A stretch of DNA of 64,000 nucleotides, taken from the NCBI GenBank assembly GCA_024663395.1, contig JANFAH010000006.1:1798001-1862000 (forward strand). Direction: 5' to 3'. The notes under the pieces were generated by a model that worked only from the letters and a program-made list of their open reading frames with translations, ran no database searches and was not told the DNA's origin. Positions 46,101-57,442 of this stretch are shown here, one piece after another. This stretch comes from Pisolithus tinctorius (Eukaryota; Basidiomycota; Agaricomycetes; Boletales; Pisolithaceae). The first letter of the stretch is position 1. The number at the start of each line of letters is the position of its first letter. The position numbers were made by a program, and so were the translations under genes.

Positions 46101-46909
46101 TCGAACGAGCGGTGTGGCGGAAGTTCAGTGGCCTTGTCTTTGCTAAAGACATCGGCAAACTCGTGATACTCAGAAGGAACTGAGGAGAGGTCAGGAGGCG
46201 GAGATGAAGCGGAGGACGCACGAAGCTTCACATCATCAGCGGAGAGCTGTAAGCGGAACTGTCTAGAGCCAGGGAGAGCACAGGCCCTGACATACGCAGC
46301 AGCATTGATGAGCGAGACGAGCGGAGCGGAGCGCGGCGAGTTGGTCGGAGATGCAGTCGGAACTGCAAACGGAGCGGAGGGTGTTGGATCCGGAGCGGAG
46401 GTCGCAGCAGAAGGTGATGAAGGCGCCTGGGGTGTCGGCATTCCCTGTAACGATGGTTTGAACGATATACTGCCCAGTACCCAGTCAATCGATGGATTGA
46501 AGCGGGTGAGCCAGTTGTGTCCTAATACCAGCGAACATGAAGAATCCAATGGAGTAACATAAAATGAAATGGAGTTGACATCGCCGGAAGGAAAGCGGAG
46601 GGAAAGATCTACCTCTTGGGAAATGACAGCATTGGTACTACCATCAAACAAGCGGAGCGGAATTGGCGGAGAAATGGAGGAGACAGGAATGTCACATTTT
46701 TTGATTACAGATGGGTCTACGAAGCAATGAGAAGAACCAGAATCGATCAACGCAGAAACAGTATCAACAGAATAATCCAGAAGAGTTACAGACGGAAGTA
46801 AAGAGTTGGGACTAGAAAGAGCGGACGCGTTGAGTCGGATGTCCGGTTGCGCACAGTTGGGTTCAACGCTTCCTCCAGGCTGTGTGAGCTCCCTGGAGGA
46901 GTGGACTAA
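43190..46909 (-). pseudogene. pol: pol of element 6: protease, RT, RNase H, integrase, chromodomain (one TGA)
   Basis: Minus strand, -1 frame relative to gag, entered at 46909; about 1240 codons. Protease LIDSGSSHCFVDPS (about 46745). RT [20 protein letters not shown], with YLDDILVYS at about 45600. RNase H ETDASDYAIAGILS. Integrase HHCC (HDHPLAGHFGQNRT; CTACGRSK), core DFIEHLPNSDGYSAILVV with TSDRGPEFVS and HPEGNGQTERTNQ. C-terminal chromodomain (QLLYLVRWAGYENTDEETSW). Catalytic residues are all in place. The single stop is TGA at 44855 within SIHF-x-PGRLG, where Arg is expected. The frame then continues without shift to the end at 43190. Confidence 0.93.
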
Positions 46910-46915
46910 TTTTTT
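46906..46915 (-). promoter_or_regulatory. Putative -1 ribosomal frameshift site, gag to pol
   Basis: The end of gag reads TCA AAA AAT TAG on the minus strand. The heptamer A AAA AAT followed at once by the stop fits the X XXY YYZ slippery rule. Slipping back one base gives TTA GTC CAC, which is the pol frame (46909 to 46750 is 53 codons). Confidence 0.65.
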
Positions 46916-48189
46916 GACTCTGCCTTCTCCGCAGGCGGAGTAGGTGGAGTTTCAGCTGTAGCTGCACGGGCTTTGGCTGCGCGAGAGGTGGACTTGGGAC
47001 AGTCCTTGGCGGAATGGCCAGCCTCGCCACAGAAGAGGCAGAGGTTATTCTTCATCCTGCGCTGGCGTTCAGCGGAGGTGAGTTTGCCATCCTTGCCCAG
47101 AAGATGGGCAATATCGGACTTGGACGCGTCGGACTTGGGTGGGTCTTTCTGTTTGCCCTTGCCCTTGGCGTCGGACTTCGGAGCGGAGGCGGAGGACAAC
47201 GATTTACTTTTGTTGTCGGAGTTTGAGGACTGCGACTTGTCGGAGGCGGACTTGGTGGTGCGCGAGATTTCTGCTTTGCGCTCCCAGTAGCGCGCATCGA
47301 TGGTCTGGGCGAGTTCGCAGAGTTGTGCGAGGGTAGAAGGCTTACCGACGCGAGCGATCTCGTCTTTGATGCGGTCTGGAAGTCCGCTATAGAAGCGGTG
47401 GTGGAGTGCACCGACACCGTAGTCCTTGACTTGCGAAGCCCAGCGATTGAACTCCATGACATATTTGGTAATACGAGAACCGTCCTTCATGGTAAGGTTC
47501 TCGAGTTGCTGGATGGCATCCGCTATAGCGTCGTGCGGACCGAAATTAGCTGTGAGTTCTTGTAAGAACTCATGGTAGTCGTCCATCCAGAGCGGGCGGT
47601 CATAGTTGTCGGGGTTTAGCAAATCTGGCTCGAACCAAGCCAGGGCCATACCCTTGAGATAAGATTGAGCGAAGGTAACCTTGGCTCTGTCGGAGCGGAA
47701 TGCACGGGGGCGGTCTTGGAAGTTCAGCTCGCATTGAATGAGGAACTCGCGGAGTTTCTTGGGGTCGGAGCCGTCGAAGGTGTCAGGCTCGCGGACTTTG
47801 GTCTTCGGAGCGGAGTCCCCAGTGCGCGAGCTAGACCGCGCAAGTGCATGGACAGCTCTAGCAAGAGCTATGAGGGGATCCTCTGGCGGCTCAGCCGGGT
47901 CTTCGGGGACATCCCCGTCACCGCTGCCCCCGCCGTCGGGATCACCATCAGGATAGTCAGGGTCGGGGTCGGGTCCATCACCTCGGTTACGAGGAGACGG
48001 AGTATGGAAAGTTGTTGGGTGGAGGTCGGAGCGACCAGCTTGCGAAGCGCTTTCGCCTTCAACGCGAGAGCGGCGTCGAGCGGAGAAGGATTGGAACTGT
48101 TCGACGACGGAAGGGAGTCGACGCGGATTGGCTAGTGCTGCAGCGAGGTTCTCAGCGACCTCTCTTTGGGATTGAGCTCGAGTTCTCAT
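46906..48189 (-). CDS. gag: gag of element 6, 427 aa
   Basis: Minus-strand ATG at 48189, MRTRAQSQREVAENLAAALA, intact to TAG at 46906. Asp/Pro/Gly-rich N-terminal third. Gag domain from about residue 120 (VREPDTFDGSDPKKLREFLI; MEFNRWASQVKDYGVGALHH; FYSGLPDRIKDEIARVGKP). Ser/Lys-rich linker. CCHC knuckle CLFCGEAGHSAKDC near residue 390. It would form particles and bind RNA. It begins 60 bp inside the 5' LTR end, so the leader is short. Confidence 0.93.
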   Translation of the reverse strand: MRTRAQSQREVAENLAAALANPRRLPSVVEQFQSFSARRRSRVEGESASQAGRSDLHPTTFHTPSPRNRGDGPDPDPDYPDGDPDGGGSGDGDVPEDPAEPPEDPLIALARAVHALARSSSRTGDSAPKTKVREPDTFDGSDPKKLREFLIQCELNFQDRPRAFRSDRAKVTFAQSYLKGMALAWFEPDLLNPDNYDRPLWMDDYHEFLQELTANFGPHDAIADAIQQLENLTMKDGSRITKYVMEFNRWASQVKDYGVGALHHRFYSGLPDRIKDEIARVGKPSTLAQLCELAQTIDARYWERKAEISRTTKSASDKSQSSNSDNKSKSLSSASAPKSDAKGKGKQKDPPKSDASKSDIAHLLGKDGKLTSAERQRRMKNNLCLFCGEAGHSAKDCPKSTSRAAKARAATAETPPTPPAEKAESKN

Positions 48190-48250
48190 AATGGTGTAAG
48201 TTTTTCAGAGGACAGAAAACGAGATCGTACAAGTGCGAGTACGAATATAC

Positions 48251-48964
48251 TGTCAAGTCCGGGCCTACTCCGACCAACTCCGACGCTTAATAAGGTCTAG
48301 AGGAGGGTCCGGAAGCAAGTCCGACACACAGGAACAGAACTCCGACTAGCGGAGAGATGGCAGGAACGAAGTCCGCCGAGACAGAGGCGGAGCGGAGTGA
48401 GGGCGTCGGGTTTAGCTCGTGCGCTACCCCCTTGCACGATCTCAGCCCTCGTATCTCAGAGGGAGAGTACAGACGGAGAGTCAGAGATAACTCCGACAGA
48501 CAGAAGACGGAATCAGAGGGAGTAGGAACTAAGTTGATATTCGTACTGAAGAACAGCGGAGTACAGTACATGCTTTTATACCGCTATGGAGGTACAGTAA
48601 CCGGAATCGGAACTGACATACGGAGACTCATAAATTTTCAAGTAAAATTTCCTGGATGACGAATGAAGGGTAGACAGAGGACATACGAATGGGTAACACA
48701 GAACATCTAGAAAAGGAAATAGTCCAGACGCTGGACCATGCGGTGAGCGTGCTGCGGAGTACCTGACTGCGAAGGTAGTCACATGACCCCTCAGAGGACG
48801 GACCGCTTGGTCCGGTAGGAGAGCGACACAAGTCCGACAACAGTCGGAGCGGAGATGGTTCGCAACCAACAGAAGTTGGGCGGAGTTGGTGTGGAGTGAG
48901 TGAATGACCGGCGGAGTGGAGCGCGGAGTGAGTAAGGGCTTAGTGTGAACACACGGTTATGACA
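48251..48964 (-). repeat. 5' LTR of element 6
   Basis: 714 bp, pair of 40808-41521. The minus-strand leader after it (GTATATTCGTAC) has no TGG primer-binding site that I can recognise, so priming may be unusual. Confidence 0.93.
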
Positions 48965-51290
48965 ACCTGATAATGTCCACTGCGACTCTTTATCCATCTT
49001 CCCAACAAGTGATATGGAAGCAGAGCAGAACGACTGGACAGAGGTGGTGCGTAAGAAGTCGCGTGAGCGACGAGCCCACAGCATGTTAAGGCCAGACCAG
49101 ACAAATGCCGTCCGAAGGGTGGAACGGCAACTGACCCTGGATGAACGAGAGAAAATCCGGAGGAGGTCGTTGTTGATGACGAGGGATAACCCTGAAGTGA
49201 CCTCATCAGAAAGTGATGAGCCCTCCGCTAAGGGTGAAGGCAAGGGAAAGGGACCCGATCCTAGGAATTGGGGGAACCTGAAACTTAGCGAGAATGAGAT
49301 AGACCCAGACGCGCAACGCGCAGCCCTTGCATCGTGGAACACTGCTAATAGATTGGCAAATGAGAGCGATGGTGACCAACCTGGACCGTCAAAGGGGAAC
49401 GATCCAGAGGGCACCGCACAACCCACTGAGGACGAACTCCCGGAACCGCATGGCGGGGAAGATGAGCGGATTCCTAAGAGGAGTAAGCTAAAGCGTTTGA
49501 AGAAAAACAAGAAGAGGGAGACCAAACCCTCGAGAGAACCCCCAAACCCGATAAAGGAGATGGTTGATAAAGTTGTCCGTCAAGATCACAAGAGGCGTGA
49601 ATGACAGAAGATGCCGAGGGCTATGGAGCCTGTAAAACAAATCAATCCAAAAAGCTACATTGGACTCGCCTTTAAGCGCCTTGAAAAGGATGAGAAGCGC
49701 TCCAAAAGATCCAAAAATAAAAGGAAGGCGAAGCACACCTCAGATTTGTCTAGTGACGACAATACCAGCTCGTCCGAGTCTGCATCTACCACGAGCGAGA
49801 GCTCGAATGACGACTCCATATCGTCAAACTCCAGTAGTGATCCATCCAGCTATTCTGGCACGAGCGATGACGATTCTTCTTCGACAACCAGCGAATCATC
49901 GTTAAGTTTGGGTGGGTCGTCAAGCAGCTCGAACCACCGATGTGGTAGATCCCGACGCCGCAAGAGTGGTAAGGGAAAGAAATGCAAATCCAAGAAGCGT
50001 TCGAAATCTCGTCGCAGGACGACTCTTAAGCCCATCCCGCCGAATAAGTACGACGGGTCCAACGACATACACACCTTTCAACGGTTCGTTACCGAAGGGG
50101 CCGCGTATGTTACAGACGGTCGAGTCGAACCCAAGAAGTGTGCGTTCATCCTATCCCACTACCTGACGGGTAAGGCACATGAGTTTTACGTGCGGGAAGT
50201 CTCAGGGGATCCTTACAAGTGGAGACTCTCGGATTTCTTTACGCAACTATTCAACTATTGTTTCCCCATTGATTTCCGAATGCGGCAAAGGGAGAAACTG
50301 CAGTCATGTTATCAAAACTCCAAAACAGTAAGGAACTACCTGTATGAGCTCAATGAGCTATGGAACATGATTGGAGAAACCAACGAATGCACAAAGGTCC
50401 ACAAATTTTGGTCGGGGCTCCGAAAGGAGCTCCAAAGGGACCTGTGGAAAGAAAAGTTGAATCCAGAGATCTCATCACTAAAGAAGATCTCGGCCTCTGC
50501 AGAGATCCTTGAAATCGCCCAAACCGTCGCTGGTGACTATACTCACAGGTCTAAACGACGAAGGAGTAAACACCAGACGGTGGGAAGCGCTGCCGCATCA
50601 CCAGAGAGTCCTGAACCCCATAAGTCGGGACACAAGCGAAGATGCGAAAGGAAGAGGAAGTTTAAAGGCGAAGGCTATCGAAAGGAAGCCGCAACGCCCG
50701 ATAATCACAACTCGGGAGGAAAGCGCACCAAACAGCAGGATAAACGGAAGCGTGATACTCCTAAACTGAGCAAAGAAGAGCAGGAACGCCACAAGGTGGA
50801 GGGCCTATGCTTCATCTGCCATAAGTTGGGGCATTTCTCGAGGAATTGTCCTGATCGTCAGACCGTGCTCAACGCCGGCAAGTCCTCAGGCGTTATGAGT
50901 TTTGGTGTGGGTGTCGACTTCGGAGATATTGAGTGCCAACGTCAGTTGGCAAGTTCATCTAGGCACGGCCCTGAGGTATCCTTGAACTTCATTCAGGCTC
51001 GAGGGCCTACAATCCAGGAAGATGATGGCGTACCTGACGATGACCTCCCAGACCTGGAGAGCATCTCAGACAACGAAGACTACCGGACTAGCGATAGTAC
51101 CATTCCCGAAGAAGAAGCCCCGAATGACGGAATACATGTCTACACCTATAGGAGCAACCAGGTCCGTGGAATCTGGTGGGTGGGCACAAAACTAGGGCAC
51201 CCCCTGGAGGACAGGGCCATGGAACGACTATCCGGGATCTGCTACCCCGGCGATGACCCGAACTCATTGTGCACTTATATGGACTCCTGA

Positions 51291-54200
51291 TTCCTGGTCT
51301 ATGATCTGATGGATGGCCGACACATGATTGTGGAAAGCGAACGAGATGTATTAGGCCCAGGAGACGAGATTACAGTTGAAACGCACCTGCTAATGAACCC
51401 TGCTTTCCGACTTGATAGTTGGTACTGGTTTCGAAAGGGAGAACGCGCTGGTATCCCGAAAACGGAACTGAGACGCCAAGAGCGCGCGCAGACCTGGAGA
51501 TCAAACCCCATGGGACGCCCTATTGAGGACTGCATTATCGCTAAGCTCGAGGAGCACAGTCTTCAAATTCTGGAAGGGGGAAACTCAGGACGATTTGCGT
51601 GTGTTAGGGAAGATAAGATGACAATTGACGTACTTGACTATCACCTGGCGGCCCGCCTGGTCCTCCCGCTGGAAAGGATTTCCAGGCCAGACTTCGACGT
51701 CATGCATTGGCATGCTAAGAGGCTGTTTCGTGCGTGTGTAGCCTTAACGAGCAGTGACCCCCTGGAGGAAGAAGACCCGGGGATCTGCGCACTATTCAAG
51801 AGCGCTGGAAATGATGAAACCAACGGGGTCGCAGATCAGTTGAAAGACGCACCGTATGACATGATCCAGTTGAATGGCATTAAGGTCTGCGATGAGGATA
51901 AGTTGACCCTACAGAGAAATTCCTCGATAGCCAAGGATTTCACGCGAAAGATACCGAAGCCTCTGGTGGTCGTCGTGCACGTGAACAGCCACCCGGCGCG
52001 CGCGCTGATCGATACAGGATTGCTGGCTGATTTCATGTCAGTGATGCTTGCAGAACAATTGAAAGTGAAACGTATTTTGCTTGAGAAACCTCTCACCATT
52101 CAGCTCACGGTTCAGGGCTCGCGGTCCAAGGTGAACTTCGGCACTAAGGCCCGTTTCCAATATCAAGGGATTGACTGCGAATGATACTTCGATGTCATGA
52201 ACTTGCAGAACTACAATCTGATCCTAGGGACACCATTCCTCTATCAGCACAAAGTAATGGTGGGGTTACACTCGCCTAGAGTCGTTGTGGGAAGTGTTAC
52301 ACCCACCGAGATGAAAGGAGCGCAGGTCTCAACCCTGGAATCACGCGCGACGGACATTTACCATGAGAACCTTGAGAAGGCAAGGAAGTACTTACAGGAA
52401 TTAGCAAAGCCTCTATGCTCCCAAGTAGGAGCGACGGCCCTTCCCCCATTCCAAGCCATAAATCATGAGATCCCACTGATAGATGAAAAGAAAATATACC
52501 CTTGGCGGCCATCTAGATGTCCAGAGGCATTAAGACCTCTTTGGGTGGAAAAGAAAAACGCCTACTTGAAAACCGGCCGCTGGGAACTAACCGCGGCAAG
52601 GAACACTTGCCCAATGTTGCTAATACCAAAGGCAGGGAACCCTCCACGACTCTGTGTGGTGGTCGACCTGCACGAGCGAAACAAGAATATGCGCAAGTTA
52701 TCGTCACCGATGCCCAATATGGATGGTATCCTACGGCAAGTGGCCAAGAGGCCATATAGGTCGATCATTGATGGAGCCAACGTGTACAAACAAATTCGGG
52801 TGATCCCCGAGCATGTCGAAAGGATGGCTGTTACGACCCCAGACGGAAATATGGTCAGTCTGGTAGTCCAGCAAGGCGACTGCAACGCTCCAGCAACGTA
52901 CCAAGCCCTAATGAATCACATTTTTGGGGAATATGTTGGAACGTTCATGGACGTATACTTGGATGATATAATCATCTACTCTGAGACCCTGGAGGATCAC
53001 ATTAGACACGTCAAACTCATGCTTGAAATCCTCACACGGGAGAAACTTTACCTGAGCGAGAAGAAACTTTGTTTCTTGTGTGACGAAGTGAAGATCCTGG
53101 GTTGCGTCATCACTGATGATGGAATAAAAATGGATCCTGAAAAGGTCGATCGGATCCTCAACTGGAAAGTCCCCACCAACCGGACATTATGCAAAGGATT
53201 TATTGGGTCAGTAGGCTACCTGGCAGACGACATCTACAAAGTCCGCGTACCTTTGGGTGTGCTAGCAGAAGCAAGCGCCGAAACTCGTCCCTTCCGGTGG
53301 ACATTTACTGAGCAACGAGTGTTCGAAACGGTGAAACAATATGTTGCCACCTGTGCGAGTCACAGCCGCGTTCCCTTGGAGTACGGACCCGACCGCGAAC
53401 CCATCTGGGTTATGACCGACACCTGCGGAAATGGAATAGGCGGAGTAATTGCACAGGGGAAGGACTGGAAGTCCGCGAAGATAGCCGCCTTTTACTCTGC
53501 GAAGATGTTGTCAGCTCAACGTAACTACCCCGTTCATGAGCAAGAGCTCCTTGCTGGGGTGGAAATGATGTTAAGGCACCGGGATATACTGCAGGGCACT
53601 CACTTCACATGGGTTACTGACCATAAGAGTCTGACGTACTTGCTGGAACAGAAAGACCTGTCTGGGAGACAAGCACGCTGGTTAGAGAAACTGGCCGAGT
53701 TTGACTTTGATATCAAACACGTACCTGGTGTCGATAACATCCTCCCGGACGCTCTCTCTCGGATGTATGAATTTGATGTGCCAGGGACTATCTGTGCACC
53801 CAGCGAATATCTGCATCATGACCTAGAGATTGAGGAGTCTGCCAATATGGAGGAACGTCAGCAAATCATCAGCACACCTTTGTATGTTGGCGTCGAAGCG
53901 ATGGCGATGTCCACCAGGTCCCAAGCACAGGCAACAGTGAAACAACTGGAAGACACTTCGCCGAGTGACTCCCCCAAAGCGCCCAAGGCAGCGGGACCAT
54001 CCTCTGTGCGCCGATTGCGATTAGTGCTGAAACCTCCGGCAATGCCCTCTCCAACAAGCATTGAGGAGCGACCTATGGAGGGGGAGCTGCCTGCTGCAAT
54101 GAGCAGTGCGGATGACACATGCAAACACACGGAGGACGCACCTACTCAGCCCGCTACCAAGAGAGTGACCATGCGCCATCGTCGCCCTCCAACACCACCC

Positions 54201-57200
54201 ACGGAGACTGGCCAGCCTGAAACCGGTATCGAATTTGCTAGGAGAATGAAGAATCGCTTCGTTCTTCTTGGCCCAGGCGAACGAAGGAAGGGGGATGAGG
54301 ACAGTGAACGTCCCCCACCTGAGGACACACACGCTGTAAACACAATGCATGACACGCGGATCCCTATGCCGGACACGGGGCAACTCACGTTGGAAGGTGA
54401 CATAACGAGGGCACTGACGACTAGGGTACCATTGGTTGTATACCCAGGAAGCGAAGGGATACTCAAAGCCGCTAAGCACAAGTATGATAGGGACCCGTTC
54501 TTCAAATGGATCATCGAGGACCCACAGGCTTTCAAGAACTTCAATATCACGCCTGATGGATTCATCAGTCTGAAACTCCCGGATCGCACCATGTTCTGCG
54601 TACCTGATATTGAGGTAGACGGCAAACGACTTAGGGAGGTCATCATCAACCATGCCCACTCCTTGCTCGCCCACCTAGGCGCCAGAAAGACGGTGTCATA
54701 TATTCGTGAATTCCTGTGGTGGGACTCTATGGTGAAAGATATCACCGCATACTGTACATCATGTCAGACTTGCCAACGGAGCAAGCCACCGACCCACAAA
54801 CCATTTGGACTACTAAACCCACTCTCTGTACCATCCAGACCTTGGGAATCGATTGGAGTAGACTTTGTGGGACCGCTCCCAGAGTCCAAAGACCGTGACG
54901 GCGAGTATGACTCGATAACGGTGATTATCGATTTGCTAACTTCCATGGTGCACATCATACCGAGCCGAACAACCTATACTGCTTGTGAAGTAGCAGAATT
55001 AATGTTCGCCGAGGTGTATAAACACCATGGCTTACCTCGAGCGATCATTAGCGACTGCAATGTCCTGTTCACTAGTACCTTCTGGAAACGTCTAAATGAG
55101 CTAATTGGGATTAAGCAGAAAATGTCAAGTGCGTACCACCCGGAAACAGATGGCGCTACGGAATGCGCCAACCGAACCATTGCCCAGATGCTGAGATGCT
55201 GCATCGGGCCGAATCAAAAGGACTGGGTGTCACAACTACCTGCCATCGAGTTTGCAATCAATAACGCAACATTGGAATCAACTGGTTACGCACCGTTCTT
55301 CCTGAACACTGGACGGATGCCTCGACGGATGATCTGGGACTCCCCGACGAGAGATGAATACCCAAGCGTGAGAGCGTTTGCCAATAAAATGAAACTTACT
55401 CTGTTGGACGCCCATGACGCAATCCTAAAGGCATGATTGAAACAAGTGGTTGGCGCTAATAAAAAGCGCCGAGTGTGCCCATTTGTTATGGGTGACCTCG
55501 TGTACGTCTCCACCAAGAATATTAGCTTGTCAAGGGGGACATTGCGAAAGCTCGTACCGAAATTCATTGGACCGTACCGCATTTCGGATGACTTCGGGAA
55601 TAATTCTTATCGCGTCGAATTACCTGATAACCTAAAGCAAAGAGGTATTCATGACGTGTTTCATTCATCATTGTTAAGGGTGCACATACCTAATGACGAT
55701 AGAAAGTTCCCTGGATGGAAAGACAATCAGATTCCGGAACTCGGAGGGACAAACCGAGAATGGGCTGTCAACCAGATAATTAGCCATCATGGCAGCCGAT
55801 CGGACGTGAAGTTCGAAGTGAAGTGGACAGCTGGAGATCGAACATGGTTACCCTACGACGAGGTCGCGCACCTGAAAGTGCTTACCAATTATTTCGAGGC
55901 CATTGGGGTTGATGGGATTGAAAATTTAAGGGACGAGAGCGATGGGAGCTCGTCAGACGACAACTCCCAGGTGTTCATAGGACACTTGACACTGCATATC
56001 TGTGGGGCCCATTTAAATCACTCATGTCCCAACTGGAGGTCCCCATCCACTCACCTACACCCCACTACGGCTGGATCCTCCTGCTCTCAAAATCATCAAC
56101 CCAAGACCCGTCCTCGTCTGTACCACCCTCATTGCCCCACTAAACACAACCGACCTCCTGCGTCTTCGAGTCGTCCCTATAACCATTCACACCGCCCTTT
56201 GGATCACCCTCGTCGGGCCCACCTACGTTCAGGTTTGCATACATGATCCAACTCACGAGCGTTATACACCTCCAGGCCCAGGGGACGCAAGTGCGACTCC
56301 CACTGTCATTGTTACGCCCGTAAAACCGCCTCCTACCCGAAGAGGGCACATCGCCGATCGCACCCCGCTCCCTTGATATCTCGGCCTGCAAGGCAACCCA
56401 TCATCAGCCCCGAAAATCTAGCGACGCTCCACAACACCCTGTCCAACATCGTTAGCGAGCTACAGAGCTTAGCTATCAACCACTCACCTGACACGAGATG
56501 TCATCAGGCTGCCACTATGTCGAACCCTGCCCAAAGTCGTTCCATTGAACAGACTAGCTTTGATTATTTTGTCATCTGGGTTGACTCCGGCCCTGGGCAG
56601 ACAGAGGAGCGACTCTTGGTTCACCGTGAGCAGATTCGGTCCTTCTTCATGTATGACAGAGCGCTGCAGCGAAACGAGGGAGATCCCCTCGACATCCCTG
56701 CTGGATATCGTCAGTTCAGGGAAGCTTACCACCGTAGAGCCACTACGAGGTCGCGATTCGCTTACCTTGAACCTGGCACGGGACATCGCATTGTCATCAC
56801 AGGCCCAGCCCCAACTAGGGAGGAAGTTCTGGGAGCGGACGCTGACCTGCGTAGCAGGGAAGAGATAGAGGGTGGGCAGGTACTCAATGCTGCGGAGACT
56901 GAGACATTGAATAGCCTGCTCTGGGATGCGGCAGAGAGGGCTAGATGCCAGTGCGATCACTCCCAGCGAGGTTATCAGGACCGCTGGGATCGTAGAGGAG
57001 ACAATCGTCGTACAAGGGGGCCTCTGGGTGATCGTCCCAACTCGTCGCCGTTTAGAACACAAGGATCAGAGAGGCCTCAGACCAGTAGATGTCGCGAGAC
57101 CTTGCATACAAGCAGGCATCGCAAGGCACCTAAAACCACTGCTGATAATCGTCAGAGTGCCACCGTTGCTAGTTCCTCGACCTCTACCTTAGACATGGAT

Positions 57201-57395
57201 CCCCCTTTCAACACCCTCGCCGATCCTACTCATATCACGATTAACCATCTAAGCGTCGACAGTGTCTTCGATGGCCCGGACGATGAAGGGGAATATGGAG
57301 AGGATTACGACGGCATAGCAGATGCGGAGGGTGAAGTTGATGAAACGATGCCCCAGGACGAGACCGCGGGAAGTGCCAGGGACGCTGCTTTGTAA
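51291..57395 (+). pseudogene. pol: pol of element 5 with C-terminal extension
   Basis: Same frame as gag, so with element 6 removed one reading frame runs from 40507 to TAA at 57393 (2909 codons) with TGA at 40771, 49602, 51288, 52182, 55434 and 56244 only. Spacer 51309-51950. Protease ARALIDTGLLADFMS (DTG at about 52011). RT with YLDDIIIYS (about 52955). RNase H (VMTDTCGNGIGGVIAQG; HEQELLAGVEMMLRH). Integrase HHCC (HAHSLLAHLG; CTSCQTCQRSK), core GVDFVGPLPESKDRDGEYDS with ISDCN and HPETDGATECANRT. GPY/F and chromo-like end (KFIGPYRISD; FEVKWTAGDRTWLPYDEV). The block 56373-57395 follows (see next). RT and integrase motifs are otherwise well kept, so decay is recent. Confidence 0.9.
56373..57395 (+). 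CDS. C-terminal extension or ORF3 of element 5, unknown
   Basis: Open for 340 codons between the pol TGA at 56244 and TAA at 57393, in the pol frame. Possible separate start at ATG 56517 (MSNPAQSRSIEQTSFDYFVI). Globular part WVDSGPGQTEERLLVHREQI through TGHRIVITGPAPTREEVLGA, then an Arg-rich part (RGYQDRWDRRGDNRRTRGP) and an acidic tail (EGEYGEDYDGIADAEGEVDE). No family recognised. If 56244 was once Arg this is the end of a polyprotein; if not, it is a downstream ORF. Ends 47 bp before the LTR. Confidence 0.6.
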   Translation: MISRPARQPIISPENLATLHNTLSNIVSELQSLAINHSPDTRCHQAATMSNPAQSRSIEQTSFDYFVIWVDSGPGQTEERLLVHREQIRSFFMYDRALQRNEGDPLDIPAGYRQFREAYHRRATTRSRFAYLEPGTGHRIVITGPAPTREEVLGADADLRSREEIEGGQVLNAAETETLNSLLWDAAERARCQCDHSQRGYQDRWDRRGDNRRTRGPLGDRPNSSPFRTQGSERPQTSRCRETLHTSRHRKAPKTTADNRQSATVASSSTSTLDMDPPFNTLADPTHITINHLSVDSVFDGPDDEGEYGEDYDGIADAEGEVDETMPQDETAGSARDAAL

Positions 57396-57430
57396 GCAAG
57401 TTTTACACGAGGAAAGGGTACTTTGTACCC

Positions 57431-57442
57431 TGGAGGGGGGAA
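57431..57442 (+). other. Polypurine tract of element 5
   Basis: TGGAGGGGGGAA directly before the 3' LTR. Confidence 0.7.

Larger units (their letters stand above)
40808..48964 (-). mobile_element. Ty3/gypsy element 6, nearly intact, nested in element 5
   Basis: 714 bp LTRs at 40808-41521 and 48251-48964 (TGTCAAGT to GGTTATGACA). 5 bp target duplication ACCTG at 40803-40807 and 48965-48969. Minus-strand gag and pol joined by a -1 frameshift signal, plus a plus-strand (antisense) gene between integrase and the 3' LTR. The word CGGAG/CTCCG is unusually common in all parts. The only break I see in gag-pol is one TGA at 44855. The youngest element of the window. Confidence 0.96.
40507..51290 (+). 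pseudogene. gag: gag of element 5, split by element 6
   Basis: Starts at ATG 40507 (MTQPGTEIVGVSPLPKLTPL). Interrupted at 40808 by element 6 and resumes at 48965. Removing 8162 bp (element plus ACCTG) joins both parts in one frame. Then follow a charged Lys/Arg region, a Ser/Asp run (49760-49930), an SR-like basic tract, a Gag domain (PPNKYDGSNDIHTFQRFV; NYLYELNELWNMIGETNE) and a CCHC knuckle CFICHKLGHFSRNC (about 50813). In-frame TGA at 40771, 49602 and 51288; no TAA or TAG. Confidence 0.85.

Noticed and set aside
1..57395. TGA as a recoded sense codon or readthrough signal
   Set aside because: TGA sits where relatives have Arg from CGA and the same CpG-to-TpG change is seen between paired LTRs in non-coding DNA, so mutation explains it more simply.
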